From positions 35,389-99,388 of the forward strand of contig CAZGTU010000007.1 of NCBI GenBank assembly GCA_964528675.1: 64,000 nt of DNA. The letters are read 5' to 3'. Origin of the DNA: CAYRTD01 sp964528675 (GTDB taxonomy: Bacteria > Bacteroidota > Bacteroidia > Bacteroidales > GCA-2748055). Within the stretch, counting starts at the first letter, position 1. Each line of letters opens with the position of its first letter. The notes beneath the pieces are model-generated. The model was not told the origin of the DNA and did no database searches. It was given only the letters and a program-made list of their open reading frames with translations. Both the position numbers and the translations under genes were made by a program. Shown here one piece after another: positions 34,759-43,023 of this stretch.

Positions 34759-36366
34759 TTAATCGTACTGATAAGGACCCCTTGTGAGTTTAGGTATTTC
34801 ATCAAAGTTCTCAACGGGAGGAGGAGATGCAATGGTCCATTCCAGAGTACTTCCTCCGTATGGATCTGCCGGTGCCTTCGACTTGCTTCTGGCAGCAGAA
34901 AACAAATTAATAATAATAATGGCAATGCCGGCTATCATAACCCATGACCCCATAGTGGAAATTATATTTCCACCATGAAAAATTTCGTCATAGTCGTAGT
35001 ATCTCCTGGGCATGCCTTTCATGCCGAGATAGAACATAGGACTATATAAGGTAATGAATCCCATTGTAAACAGGAGCCATCCTATGTTAGCCCATTTTGA
35101 GTCATACATTTTACCCCAAATCTTGGGAAACCAATAATGAATAGCAGCAAAGAATGCGAATCCAGTACCTCCGAATACAATGAAATGAAAATGTCCTACC
35201 ACAAAATGCGTGTCATGCAAATGGACATTTGTGGCCAGTGCTCCAAGAATCAGTCCTGTAAATCCACCAACCATAAAGACAAATATAAAAGAAGCCGACC
35301 AGTAAAAAGGAGTATCCAGGGAAATGGATCCCTTATACATAGTTGCTATCCAGTTAAAAACTTTTATGGCACTTGGTATTGCCACAAGAAATGTAAGAAG
35401 TGAAAAGGTGAAGAGTGCGGTTCCGCTCATTCCTGAAGTAAACATGTGATGGCCCCAGACAAAATATCCTACAAAGGCGATTGCAAGTGTAGATCCTACA
35501 AGGAAACGGTAACCAAATATACTTTTATGGGCGAAAGTGGGAATGATTTCCGAGATAACTCCCATTGCCGGAAGTATCATTATATACACTGCCGGATGTG
35601 AGTATATCCAGAAAAGGTGCTGATAAAGAATGGGATCACCTCCCAGGGTGGGGTCGAAGAACCCTATATTCAGGGTGCGCTCGGCAATGATCATCAAAAG
35701 GGTTATGCCTACAATAGGTGTGGCCAGAACCTGTATCCATGCCGTTCCGTAAAGTGTCCATGGGAATAAGGGCATCTTCAACCATGTCATTCCGGGTGCT
35801 CTCATTCTGTGGATGGTAACGATAAAGTTGAGGCCGGTGAGGATTGAAGAAAAACCCAGTACAAATGCTCCAAGAACAGCCGGTAACATGTTTGTAGTTG
35901 TTTGGAAACTATAGGGTGCATAAAACGTCCATCCCGTATCCGGAGGCCCCTGACCTGTAAAAAGGGATACCAGTACCAGACATATTCCCAGAATATAAAT
36001 ATACCACGATAAGAGGTTAATTCTGGGAAAGGCAACATCCTTGGCGCCAATTAATATCGGTAGGAAGAAATTTCCAAATACAGCAGGCAAACCCGGAATA
36101 ACAATCACAAAGATCATGATTACCCCATGAAGAGTGAAAAAGGCATTGTATGCCTGGGGATCCATTATGGTTTTCCCCGGAGCAAGAAGCTCAAATTTCA
36201 TCAATAAGCCTAAAATAGCACCAATACTGAAAAAAGCCAGCATGGTATAAAGATAGAGAAGGCCAATTCTTTTATGGTCGGTGGAAAGTATCCATGCCAG
36301 TATACCTTTGTACTTTCCTTTGTACTCAAGGTAGCTGGGTTCGGTTTTAGATTGATTAGGGGTCAT
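34759..36366 (-). CDS. coxA: Cytochrome c oxidase subunit I, heme-copper oxidase type A2
   Basis: A 535-residue protein with about twelve helices containing the heme a / heme a3-CuB centre. Metal ligands: His80 (heme a), His257 with Tyr261 (CuB and cross-link), His306-His307 (CuB), and His392/His394 (heme a3 and heme a). The sequence reads YSHPAVY at 255-261, with alanine where A1 oxidases have the conserved glutamate; the Tyr-Ser pair just before identifies the A2 class. It reduces oxygen to water and pumps protons. It is second in its operon after the SCO gene, 1 bp away, and precedes subunits III, IV and II, an unusual order. Confidence 0.96.
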   Translation of the reverse strand: MTPNQSKTEPSYLEYKGKYKGILAWILSTDHKRIGLLYLYTMLAFFSIGAILGLLMKFELLAPGKTIMDPQAYNAFFTLHGVIMIFVIVIPGLPAVFGNFFLPILIGAKDVAFPRINLLSWYIYILGICLVLVSLFTGQGPPDTGWTFYAPYSFQTTTNMLPAVLGAFVLGFSSILTGLNFIVTIHRMRAPGMTWLKMPLFPWTLYGTAWIQVLATPIVGITLLMIIAERTLNIGFFDPTLGGDPILYQHLFWIYSHPAVYIMILPAMGVISEIIPTFAHKSIFGYRFLVGSTLAIAFVGYFVWGHHMFTSGMSGTALFTFSLLTFLVAIPSAIKVFNWIATMYKGSISLDTPFYWSASFIFVFMVGGFTGLILGALATNVHLHDTHFVVGHFHFIVFGGTGFAFFAAIHYWFPKIWGKMYDSKWANIGWLLFTMGFITLYSPMFYLGMKGMPRRYYDYDEIFHGGNIISTMGSWVMIAGIAIIIINLFSAARSKSKAPADPYGGSTLEWTIASPPPVENFDEIPKLTRGPYQYD

Positions 36367-36367
36367 A

Positions 36368-37153
36368 CTAGCTTGCTTTAGCGTGTTTTCTTCTCATAAA
36401 AACTAATATTATAAATATTACAATTGCAAAAAACATAATAAGAGTTCCGGCTACTTTTGTAACATTGAAAACCATAGAATCTTCATTACTGTCGTATGAA
36501 TAACAAAAGGCAAGCAACCGGTTTATAGAAGGACCTATCTTCCCATCAGCTGCTTCAACCATGGTAATTTTTATATCAAACGGTAAAAACTCAATTCCTC
36601 TCAAATACCGTGTAACCTTTCCTTCAGGAGAAAGCGCTATGAGACCTGTGGGGTGAGAATACTGATCAACAACCCACTTAAAACGGAAGCCAACCGATTC
36701 TGTAAGTTTCGCGATATTTGTGCTGTCGGCAACATAAAATTTCCAGTGTTTCCCCAGGTCCTTATTATCCAGACTACTGATATAATTGGCTTTTTTCTGC
36801 AGCCCAAGTCTTATGTTTTCCGTGTGATCAAAGCTGATGGTAAGTACCTGATAATCCTCTCCGAGTTCAAGATCAACCTCCTCGATGAATTTTGCCACTC
36901 CCCACATCAATGGGCTGCAGGTACCCGGACAGCGATAATAAACCAGGTTCAGAATGGTAGGTTTATCTATCAATTCTCCAAGAGTGACTTCTTCTCCTTC
37001 CTCATTTGTGAGTTTTGTATCCAGCGCTGCATATTCCCCTTGTTTTTCAATAAATCCGATTTCTACATCAGGATTGGATCCTGGGTCCTGGGCATTGAGA
37101 ATACTAATATTCAGGAAAAAGAAAAATAATAGTATCGATTTAATCAGGTTCAT
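36368..37153 (-). CDS. SCO1/SenC family copper chaperone for the oxidase
   Basis: About 261 residues. A signal peptide (1-21, ending SILNA) leads to a thioredoxin-like domain with the copper-binding pair Cys75 and Cys79 (YRCPGTCSP) and the later histidine in DQYSHPTGLIALSPEG. A C-terminal transmembrane helix (about 235-255, VAGTLIMFFAIVIFIILVFM) anchors it. It delivers copper to the CuA centre of CoxB. The frame also opens at an upstream ATG (37201), but the ATG at 37153 gives a clean signal peptide. It is the first gene of the oxidase operon, 1 bp from coxA. The plus strand shows a CAAATTAA at 37261-37268, a weak candidate -7 box. Confidence 0.88.
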   Translation of the reverse strand: MNLIKSILLFFFFLNISILNAQDPGSNPDVEIGFIEKQGEYAALDTKLTNEEGEEVTLGELIDKPTILNLVYYRCPGTCSPLMWGVAKFIEEVDLELGEDYQVLTISFDHTENIRLGLQKKANYISSLDNKDLGKHWKFYVADSTNIAKLTESVGFRFKWVVDQYSHPTGLIALSPEGKVTRYLRGIEFLPFDIKITMVEAADGKIGPSINRLLAFCYSYDSNEDSMVFNVTKVAGTLIMFFAIVIFIILVFMRRKHAKAS

Positions 37154-37315
37154 TAAAAAGAAATTCTTGTTCCGAGCGTAAATATATAATAAATATTTCA
37201 TGGCTTTAATTATTAGATAAAGAGCAACTTTTTTTTAAAATGAATATAAATAAAACATTGCAAATTAACATGATTAAGAGAAGAATGTTCTAAAGGCACT
37301 ATGTTATAATGCATA

Positions 37316-38008
37316 TTAGCCAAATATTCTTCCCGGCACAACAATCGATACCAGGATATAAAGTAGAATCGTATAGAAAATACCCTCCATTTTCAAAAAA
37401 ATGATCAAAAAAACTGATGCTGTGAGGAAGTAAAGTAGAATCAACCTGGTTTGCCTGGTAAGATTCAGGGATTTTAATGAAAACATCCGGATATCTGAGA
37501 TCATCAGAAAACATCCGGTCACGATTATAAAGACCATTATTAGTTCGTTTATTGCTATCAATTTTCCTCCATTGAGGTAAATGAATAATGCTGAAACAAT
37601 CAGAAAAGCATTCGCCGGTGTTGGTAAGCCCTGAAAGCTGATTTGCTGACTTTCATCATTGTTGAAGATAGCCAGGCGGATGGCAGAGAAAGCAGGAATT
37701 AACAATCCCGACCAGGCTAAATAATTCATGATTGTATTAGCCTCATTATTGGCAGTAAGAGCTGTGTATGCAATGATAGCCGGAAGTACCCCGAAACTGA
37801 CAATATCCGCGAGTGAATCAAGTGACTTACCAATATCGGAATAGGCTCTAAGGATTCTTGCCGCGTAACCATCCAAAAAATCAAAAAAACCACTCAGAAA
37901 GACCAGGTAAATCGCGATATTGAGTTCTCCTTTAAATATAAAAACCAGTCCCACTGCACCTGAGGTCAGATTTAACAGGGTAATAAAATTCGGGATATGT
38001 TTTTTCAT
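37316..38008 (-). CDS. pssA: CDP-diacylglycerol--serine O-phosphatidyltransferase
   Basis: About 230 residues, a membrane enzyme making phosphatidylserine, the precursor of phosphatidylethanolamine. It starts MKKHIPNFITLLNLTSGAVGLV. The CDP-alcohol phosphotransferase motif D-x2-D-G-x2-A-R-x8-G-x3-D-x3-D is complete in FDFLDGYAARILRAYSDIGKS...DSLAD. About seven helices. An in-frame ATG 36 bp upstream (38044) would add 12 residues not seen in the family, so 38008 is preferred. The decarboxylase partner is not nearby. Confidence 0.9.
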   Translation of the reverse strand: MKKHIPNFITLLNLTSGAVGLVFIFKGELNIAIYLVFLSGFFDFLDGYAARILRAYSDIGKSLDSLADIVSFGVLPAIIAYTALTANNEANTIMNYLAWSGLLIPAFSAIRLAIFNNDESQQISFQGLPTPANAFLIVSALFIYLNGGKLIAINELIMVFIIVTGCFLMISDIRMFSLKSLNLTRQTRLILLYFLTASVFLIIFLKMEGIFYTILLYILVSIVVPGRIFG

Positions 38009-38093
38009 TTGAACTTTTCTTAGGGGATTTATGATCTGTAACAAAATTGCATATTATTAGGTCAATAAAAAAAAATATTAAATATTTTCGGGG

Positions 38094-38145
38094 ACTGCAA
38101 TGAGGTTGCAGTAGGATTTTGTACTTTATAAGACCTCGAAGGTCT
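38094..38145. repeat. Two small hairpins in the pssA-cysE divergent spacer
   Basis: ACTGCAA/TTGCAGT (38094-38100 and 38106-38112, 5-nt loop) and AGACCT/AGGTCT (38131-38136 and 38140-38145, 3-nt loop). Neither is followed by a T-run, so they are not plain terminators. Confidence 0.5.
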
Positions 38146-38200
38146 GATACCCACCATGCTTAAATATTATTAATTTTGAACAATTAACCCCGGTTAAACC

Positions 38201-38231
38201 TTTGTTAATATTGAATATTCCAGCAACTTTG
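38201..38231 (+). promoter_or_regulatory. Promoter of cysE-cysK
   Basis: TTTG (38201-38204), 19 bp, then CAACTTTG (38224-38231), one mismatch from TAnnTTTG. cysE starts 38 bases further on. Confidence 0.65.
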
Positions 38232-38269
38232 TATTATCCGATTAGTTAGTTAATTAAACTTTAATTCAA

Positions 38270-39097
38270 ATGAATTTTGCAGAATATCTCGATAGTATAA
38301 ATCAAAGCTATTGCAGTGATGTGCCTTCTATGGTAGATTCACATGAGTTTGTTGATGATCTCATCCATTTATTATTTCCTGTTAAGACCAACAGGAATAT
38401 CTCAAAATTTGAAATTGAAATTCAGCTCGAAAGGATGCAGTTAAGGTTAAAGCAGCTTATGTTACCATTAAAAAATGAAATGAACAAAGAACCTCAGGAA
38501 GTGGCAGAAGTTTTTTTTGAACGCTTACCGGATGTTTTTAAAACACTTCTCAATGATGCTGACATATGTATGAAGTCAGATCCTGCAGCAGACTGTGTAG
38601 AAGAAGTTATTCTTGCTTATCCCGGGTTTTATGCGCTCTCTGTGCATCGTCTGTCACATGTTCTTTATCAGCTTGAAGTGCCTGTGCTGCCTAGAATTAT
38701 GAGTGAATATGCTCATGGAAAGACTGGAATTGATATTCACCCCGGAGCAACTATAGGAAAAAATTTTTTTATTGACCATGGAACAGGTATAGTCATTGGA
38801 GAAACCGCAATTGTTGGTGATAATGTGAAGATTTACCAGGGAGTGACATTGGGTGCTCTCTATGTGAAGAAGAAAATGAGTGATACCAAGAGACACCCAA
38901 CTATTGAGGATAATGTTATAATTTATGCAGGTAGTACAATACTTGGTGGAGAAACAGTGATAGGACATGATACTGTGATTGGTGGAAATGTTTGGCTCAC
39001 AGAAAGTGTTGTTCCTTATTCTGTTGTTTACCGTAAACACAAATCTGTAGTCCGGGACAGTAAAAAATTTGATGAACCTATAAATTTTGTAATCTGA
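38270..39097 (+). CDS. cysE: Serine O-acetyltransferase
   Basis: A 275-residue protein that makes O-acetylserine from serine and acetyl-CoA. The N-terminal helical region (about 1-150) is followed by a left-handed beta-helix with hexapeptide repeats: GKTGIDIHPGATIG, FFIDHGTGIVIGETAIVGDNVKIYQGVTLGA, and HPTIEDNVIIYAGSTILGG. The catalytic histidines are in DIHPG and IDHGTG. It is longer at the N-terminus than EpsC-type enzymes and has a C-terminal tail (RKHKSVVRDSKKF). It lies 5 bp before cysK, the next step. Confidence 0.93.
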   Translation: MNFAEYLDSINQSYCSDVPSMVDSHEFVDDLIHLLFPVKTNRNISKFEIEIQLERMQLRLKQLMLPLKNEMNKEPQEVAEVFFERLPDVFKTLLNDADICMKSDPAADCVEEVILAYPGFYALSVHRLSHVLYQLEVPVLPRIMSEYAHGKTGIDIHPGATIGKNFFIDHGTGIVIGETAIVGDNVKIYQGVTLGALYVKKKMSDTKRHPTIEDNVIIYAGSTILGGETVIGHDTVIGGNVWLTESVVPYSVVYRKHKSVVRDSKKFDEPINFVI

Positions 39098-39102
39098 CAG
39101 AT

Positions 39103-40017
39103 ATGAAAGCACAAAACATTCTTGAAACCGTTGGAAACACTCCGCATGTAAAAATTAATAAACTTTTTGGCAACGATCATGAGATATGGATCAAGCTTGA
39201 GAGGGCAAATCCCGGGGGCAGCATCAAGGACAGAATAGCTCTGGAAATGGTCGAGCAGGCAGAAAAAGATGGTAAACTGAAAAAAGGATCAGTAATTATT
39301 GAACCTACAAGCGGTAATACCGGTATTGGTCTTGCAATGGTTGCAGCCGTTAAATCCTACAAGCTTATCCTGGTCATGCCTGAATCAATGTCTGTTGAGC
39401 GTAGGAGTATCATGGCAGCAATGGGAGCAGAGTTTGAGCTAACCCCTCGCACTGAAGGAATGAAAGGTGCAATGGCAAGAGCTGAAGAGTTAAGAGATGC
39501 TATAGACAATGCCTGGATTCCGTCACAATTTGATAATCCTGCAAACCCTGAATCACATATTAAATATACGGCACAGGAGATCCTTAAGGATTTCCCGGAC
39601 GGGCTGGATTATTTAATTACCGGTGTGGGTACCGGCGGTCATATTTCCGGAGTTGCTAAAGTACTCAAGGATAAATGGCCAAATATCAAAGTTTTTGCTG
39701 TTGAGCCTGAGGCCTCCCCGGTAATATCGGGAGGCGAACCAGGACCGCATCCTTTACAAGGAATAGGCGCTGGTTTTATACCTGGGAATCTCAATAAAGA
39801 ACTTCTTGATGGCGCTATAAAGGTCAGTAAGGAAGAAGCTTTCAATTTTGCTAAAAAGTGTGCCCGTGAGGAAGGTATTTTTATGGGGATATCTTCCGGT
39901 GCTTCACTGGCTGCTGTTAATAAGAAATTAAAGGAAATTCCGGAAGGTTCGAAAATTCTTACTTTTAATTATGATACAGGGGAGAGATACCTTTCGGTTG
40001 AGGATTTGTACGATTAG
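39103..40017 (+). CDS. cysK: Cysteine synthase A (O-acetylserine sulfhydrylase)
   Basis: A 304-residue PLP enzyme joining sulfide to O-acetylserine to make cysteine. The cofactor lysine is Lys42 in GGSIKDRIAL; the substrate loop EPTSGNTGIGLAM and the phosphate-binding GTGGHISG are intact. The CysE-interaction pocket region is normal. It is co-transcribed with cysE. A hairpin at 40076-40102 follows but lacks a T-run. Confidence 0.95.
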   Translation: MKAQNILETVGNTPHVKINKLFGNDHEIWIKLERANPGGSIKDRIALEMVEQAEKDGKLKKGSVIIEPTSGNTGIGLAMVAAVKSYKLILVMPESMSVERRSIMAAMGAEFELTPRTEGMKGAMARAEELRDAIDNAWIPSQFDNPANPESHIKYTAQEILKDFPDGLDYLITGVGTGGHISGVAKVLKDKWPNIKVFAVEPEASPVISGGEPGPHPLQGIGAGFIPGNLNKELLDGAIKVSKEEAFNFAKKCAREEGIFMGISSGASLAAVNKKLKEIPEGSKILTFNYDTGERYLSVEDLYD

Positions 40018-40075
40018 ATGGAATGATTTGTGCTTTTTGGCGGTAATGAATTTTTGAGGAAAACTGTCCGGAAAA

Positions 40076-40102
40076 ACCCTCAGGGTCTTAAACCCCGAGG
40101 GT
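40076..40102. repeat. GC-rich hairpin after cysK
   Basis: ACCCTCAGGGT (40076-40086) pairs with ACCCCGAGGGT (40092-40102) with one mismatch. It shares ACCCCGAGGG with the terminator after tRNA-His. There is no T-run, so it is probably a dispersed element or a weak 3'-end hairpin. Confidence 0.55.
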
Positions 40103-40227
40103 GTAATTTATCCTTATTGATAACTTCCATGACAACAAATTCTTATCAAGCGTTTCCTTTACTTATACTGCAAGTGAAATTATTTTTTGTGTTCCAAATA
40201 TATCCACCGATCTTTCATCCTTTTTTC

Positions 40228-40235
40228 TATCTTTG
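40228..40235 (+). promoter_or_regulatory. -7 box of the HAD hydrolase promoter
   Basis: TATCTTTG is an exact TAnnTTTG ending 8 bases before the ATG at 40244, so the mRNA leader would be only a few bases long. It also argues against the upstream in-frame start at 40187. Confidence 0.55.
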
Positions 40236-40243
40236 CTCAAACT

Positions 40244-40678
40244 ATGAAAGAAATGTTGAAAATTGCAGTTGATTTTGACGGTACAATCGTTGAACATAAA
40301 TATCCTGAAATAGGCAAAGAAAAACTTTTTGCCTTTGAAACGCTTAAAGCACTGAATAAAGATGGTCATCAGTTAATTCTGTGGACTATTCGTACCGGAA
40401 AAGAACTGGATGAGGCAGTTGAATATTGCCGTAGAAATGGAGTGGAATTTTATGCGGTCAATAAAAATTACCCTGAAGAAATTTATGAGGAAGGTGTAAC
40501 CAGCAGAAAAGTTCTCGCTGATATTTATATTGATGACAGAAATGTCGGAGGTTTCCTGGGTTGGGGTGAGATCTACCATTTGATCAATCCGGATGCAGGC
40601 CTTAGCTCACAGGAAGAGATGAGAAGAATCAAAGCTTCCAGGAAATCGGGTAGCTGGTTAAAGAAATTATTCCGGTAA
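40244..40678 (+). CDS. HAD-superfamily hydrolase, BT0820-like
   Basis: A 144-residue protein with the HAD motif I DFDGT (Asp10 and Asp12 in KIAVDFDGTIVEH), motif II-like serine/threonine in ILWTIRTGKEL, and motif III acidic pair in DIYIDDRNVGG. The cap domain is minimal. Substrate unknown; such enzymes hydrolyse small phosphoesters. The ATG at 40244 is preferred over 40187 because a promoter-like box lies between them and the extra residues are unlike the family. Its stop codon overlaps the start of the next gene (TAATG). Confidence 0.82.
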   Translation: MKEMLKIAVDFDGTIVEHKYPEIGKEKLFAFETLKALNKDGHQLILWTIRTGKELDEAVEYCRRNGVEFYAVNKNYPEEIYEEGVTSRKVLADIYIDDRNVGGFLGWGEIYHLINPDAGLSSQEEMRRIKASRKSGSWLKKLFR

Positions 40679-41790
40679 TGAAAAAAAAGCCTGCATATAT
40701 TTTTTTATTGTTGTTGTCTTTCTTCCTGCTGCAACCAGCATGTAAGTCAGAAAAGAGGAATAGATCTTCAGAACCGCCAACAGAACAGGCTCGAAAGAAA
40801 TTGCCTGAGAATAAATATAATTTGGTAAAGCCAAGAAGAAATGTCTATGTTTCACCAGGGGAGGAAATCCAGGCTGTTATTGAACCTGTTTCAAAAAATA
40901 TAGCTCCGGATTCAGCACTGCTTTTGCTGGAAGGCGAGTTAATGGAAACCATTCCAACTGGTGAATTTGAAGCAAAGATGACAATTCCTAAGGACCAACC
41001 ACCCGGGACCTCAAATTTGAGAATGATTATTTATACAAATGAAGAGGAAGAAACTCATTCCGTAAATATCAGGGTTACCTCCGGAACAGAACCCGAACAA
41101 TACAGTTACAGGGTTGTGAAAACCTATCCGCATGACAAAGGCGCTTTTACGCAGGGTTTTGAATATCATGATGGCTTTATTTATGAAGGTACAGGGAATT
41201 ATGGGGAATCCTCTCTTCGTAAAGTTGACCTTGAAACCGGTGAGATACTGAAATACAGAAATTTAGAATCCGACCTTTTTGGGGAAGGAGTTACGCTTAT
41301 AAACAATAAAATATACCAGATCACTTATCGTGCCCGGGTCGGTTTCGTTTACGATGAAAATAGTTTTGAACTCATAAGAAAAATCTATTATCAGATTGAA
41401 GAAGGATGGGGACTGACCAATAATGATGAACATATCCTGATGAGCGACGGCAGTCATTTTATTTATTATATGGATACCACTTACTTTAGCGTGGTGAAAA
41501 AAATCGAGGTTTTTGATCAAGAGGGAGAAGTGGATCAATTAAATGAGCTCGAGCTTATTAATGGAGTTTTATATGCAAACCGATATACTACAGAGGAGAT
41601 CGTAATGATTGATCCTGAAACCGGCAGACTTCTTGGAAGAATTGACATGAGCGGAATTCTTGACCCTGCCGACAGGCATCCATCTATTGATTATTTTAAT
41701 GGTATAGCTTATGATAAAGAAAACGACCGCATATTGGTTACCGGAAAATACTGGCCCAAAGTTTACGAGGTAAAATTCATAAAACAATAA
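40678..41790 (+). CDS. Glutaminyl-peptide cyclotransferase-like lipoprotein
   Basis: A 370-residue protein. A lipoprotein signal ends LQPAC (Cys at about 22). An immunoglobulin-like N-terminal domain (about 50-130) precedes a beta-propeller of the plant-type glutamine cyclotransferase family: SYRVVKTYPHDKGAFTQGFEYHDGFIYEGTGNYGESSLRKVDLETG, then FGEGVTLINNKIYQITYRARVGFVY and FNGIAYDKENDRILVTGKYWPKVYEV. The family cyclises N-terminal glutamine to pyroglutamate on exported proteins. N-terminal pyroglutamate is common in Bacteroidota proteins released by signal peptidase I, which fits its periplasmic location. Translation is coupled to the HAD gene. Confidence 0.88.
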   Translation: MKKKPAYIFLLLLSFFLLQPACKSEKRNRSSEPPTEQARKKLPENKYNLVKPRRNVYVSPGEEIQAVIEPVSKNIAPDSALLLLEGELMETIPTGEFEAKMTIPKDQPPGTSNLRMIIYTNEEEETHSVNIRVTSGTEPEQYSYRVVKTYPHDKGAFTQGFEYHDGFIYEGTGNYGESSLRKVDLETGEILKYRNLESDLFGEGVTLINNKIYQITYRARVGFVYDENSFELIRKIYYQIEEGWGLTNNDEHILMSDGSHFIYYMDTTYFSVVKKIEVFDQEGEVDQLNELELINGVLYANRYTTEEIVMIDPETGRLLGRIDMSGILDPADRHPSIDYFNGIAYDKENDRILVTGKYWPKVYEVKFIKQ

Positions 41791-41912
41791 GAATTCTTAC
41801 CCGCCCCAATCCCTTTCCTCGCTTCCCCACACTACTTTCACTTCCATTTCCCACTTTCCTATCCCTCTATTTTTTTGTAAATTGCTCTTCCCATTAAAGC
41901 AAAGAACTCATC

Positions 41913-42707
41913 ATGAAAAAATTTTATGCCATTGCCAATTTTATTGTTGTAGTTTTTACAATCCTGTGGAATTATATTGCAAATGCAGGATTAATTAATA
42001 ATTCAACTGTTGGTCAGATAAGCGATAAATACGGTAACCTGCTAACCCCTGCCGGTTATGCTTTTTCTATCTGGGGACTTATTTATTTGGCTTTGATAGG
42101 CTTATCCATATTTTTAATTAAGCGGGTGTTCTTCAGTAAAAATGAGGATGATTTTGTGTTGCAGATCGGCCCCTGGCTTATTATCGCAAATATTGCTTCT
42201 ATGATATGGATTTATTTCTGGCTGAATGAAAAGATCGGTCTGTCTGTAATCTTCATATTCATTATTCTTATATCTCTTATTGTTATCATCATCAGAACCA
42301 ATATGGAGCGATGGGATGCACCCCTTCCGATTATAGCCTGGATATGGTGGCCGATCGATCTCTATGCAGGATGGATTGCTATTGCCGGCATAACAAACCT
42401 GGCCTCATATATTAAGCTTTTCGATCTGCAGATCTTTCAGAATGAACTGGCATGGACAGTAAGTATGATCATTGTTGCAACAATCATTAATCTTCTGATG
42501 ATCATTTTTAGAAATATGAGGGAATTTGCTGCTGTTGCCGTCTGGGCGATCATCGCAATTGCAGTAAGACACTGGGATAACATACCCGAAATCCAGTGGA
42601 CATCTGTAGCATGTGCAACTGTATTACTTGTTGTGATCTCCATCCATGGCTATCAGAACCGGGAAACGAATCCCTTGAATGACATTTTCAGTTCTGGTTC
42701 CGGATAA
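41913..42707 (+). CDS. TspO/tryptophan-rich sensory family-like membrane protein
   Basis: A 264-residue protein with about seven to eight helices rich in tryptophan. The segment LTPAGYAFSIWGLIYLALIGL resembles the P-x-x-x-F-x-x-W-x-x-Y region of TspO proteins, and IIAWIWWPIDLYAGWIAIA repeats the W-rich style. True TspO proteins are about 160 residues, so this belongs to the longer seven-helix relatives often annotated as tryptophan-rich sensory proteins. Ligand unknown. Alone in its transcript. Confidence 0.7.
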   Translation: MKKFYAIANFIVVVFTILWNYIANAGLINNSTVGQISDKYGNLLTPAGYAFSIWGLIYLALIGLSIFLIKRVFFSKNEDDFVLQIGPWLIIANIASMIWIYFWLNEKIGLSVIFIFIILISLIVIIIRTNMERWDAPLPIIAWIWWPIDLYAGWIAIAGITNLASYIKLFDLQIFQNELAWTVSMIIVATIINLLMIIFRNMREFAAVAVWAIIAIAVRHWDNIPEIQWTSVACATVLLVVISIHGYQNRETNPLNDIFSSGSG

Positions 42708-43023
42708 TTGCAAACCATGTGATCCGGCTTTGATTCGATATCTTATTTAGGAGTTGGTAGTTGGCAGTCCACCGGCGAGCAGCTGCCAACCGCCAACTAC
42801 CAATTTTATCTAACTAAATCCCGTCAAAAACTGACTTATTGCAGTAAAAGCATCCAACAATCTCCTGTTGCCCAACCGCCATAATTCATGAAAAAACTAT
42901 TGTGTCGTGGAGACCCACTGATTACCGATAACCGTTTACCGTTTACCGTCTACTTTTAACACTGCCAGTAAAGGTTAGATACCCGGATATGCTGCTTCGT
43001 CGCTAAGGACTGCCAACTTCCCT
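42708..43023. repeat. Gene-free spacer with inverted and 7-bp tandem repeats
   Basis: No gene is supported here. TTGGTAGTTGGCAG (42754-42767) has an imperfect complement at 42783-42803, giving a hairpin with a 7-nt insertion in one arm and a T-rich tail that might help end the upstream transcript. At 42922-42949 four 7-bp units (TTACCGA, TAACCGT, TTACCGT, TTACCGT) form a degenerate tandem repeat. Confidence 0.65.

Noticed and set aside
37154..37201. Upstream ATG for the SCO-family gene
   Set aside because: It would put 16 residues in front of a complete signal peptide; the later ATG is preferred, though not proven.
40021..40186. Possible small gene between cysK and the HAD gene
   Set aside because: The open frame there covers the GC-rich hairpin and has no protein-like features.
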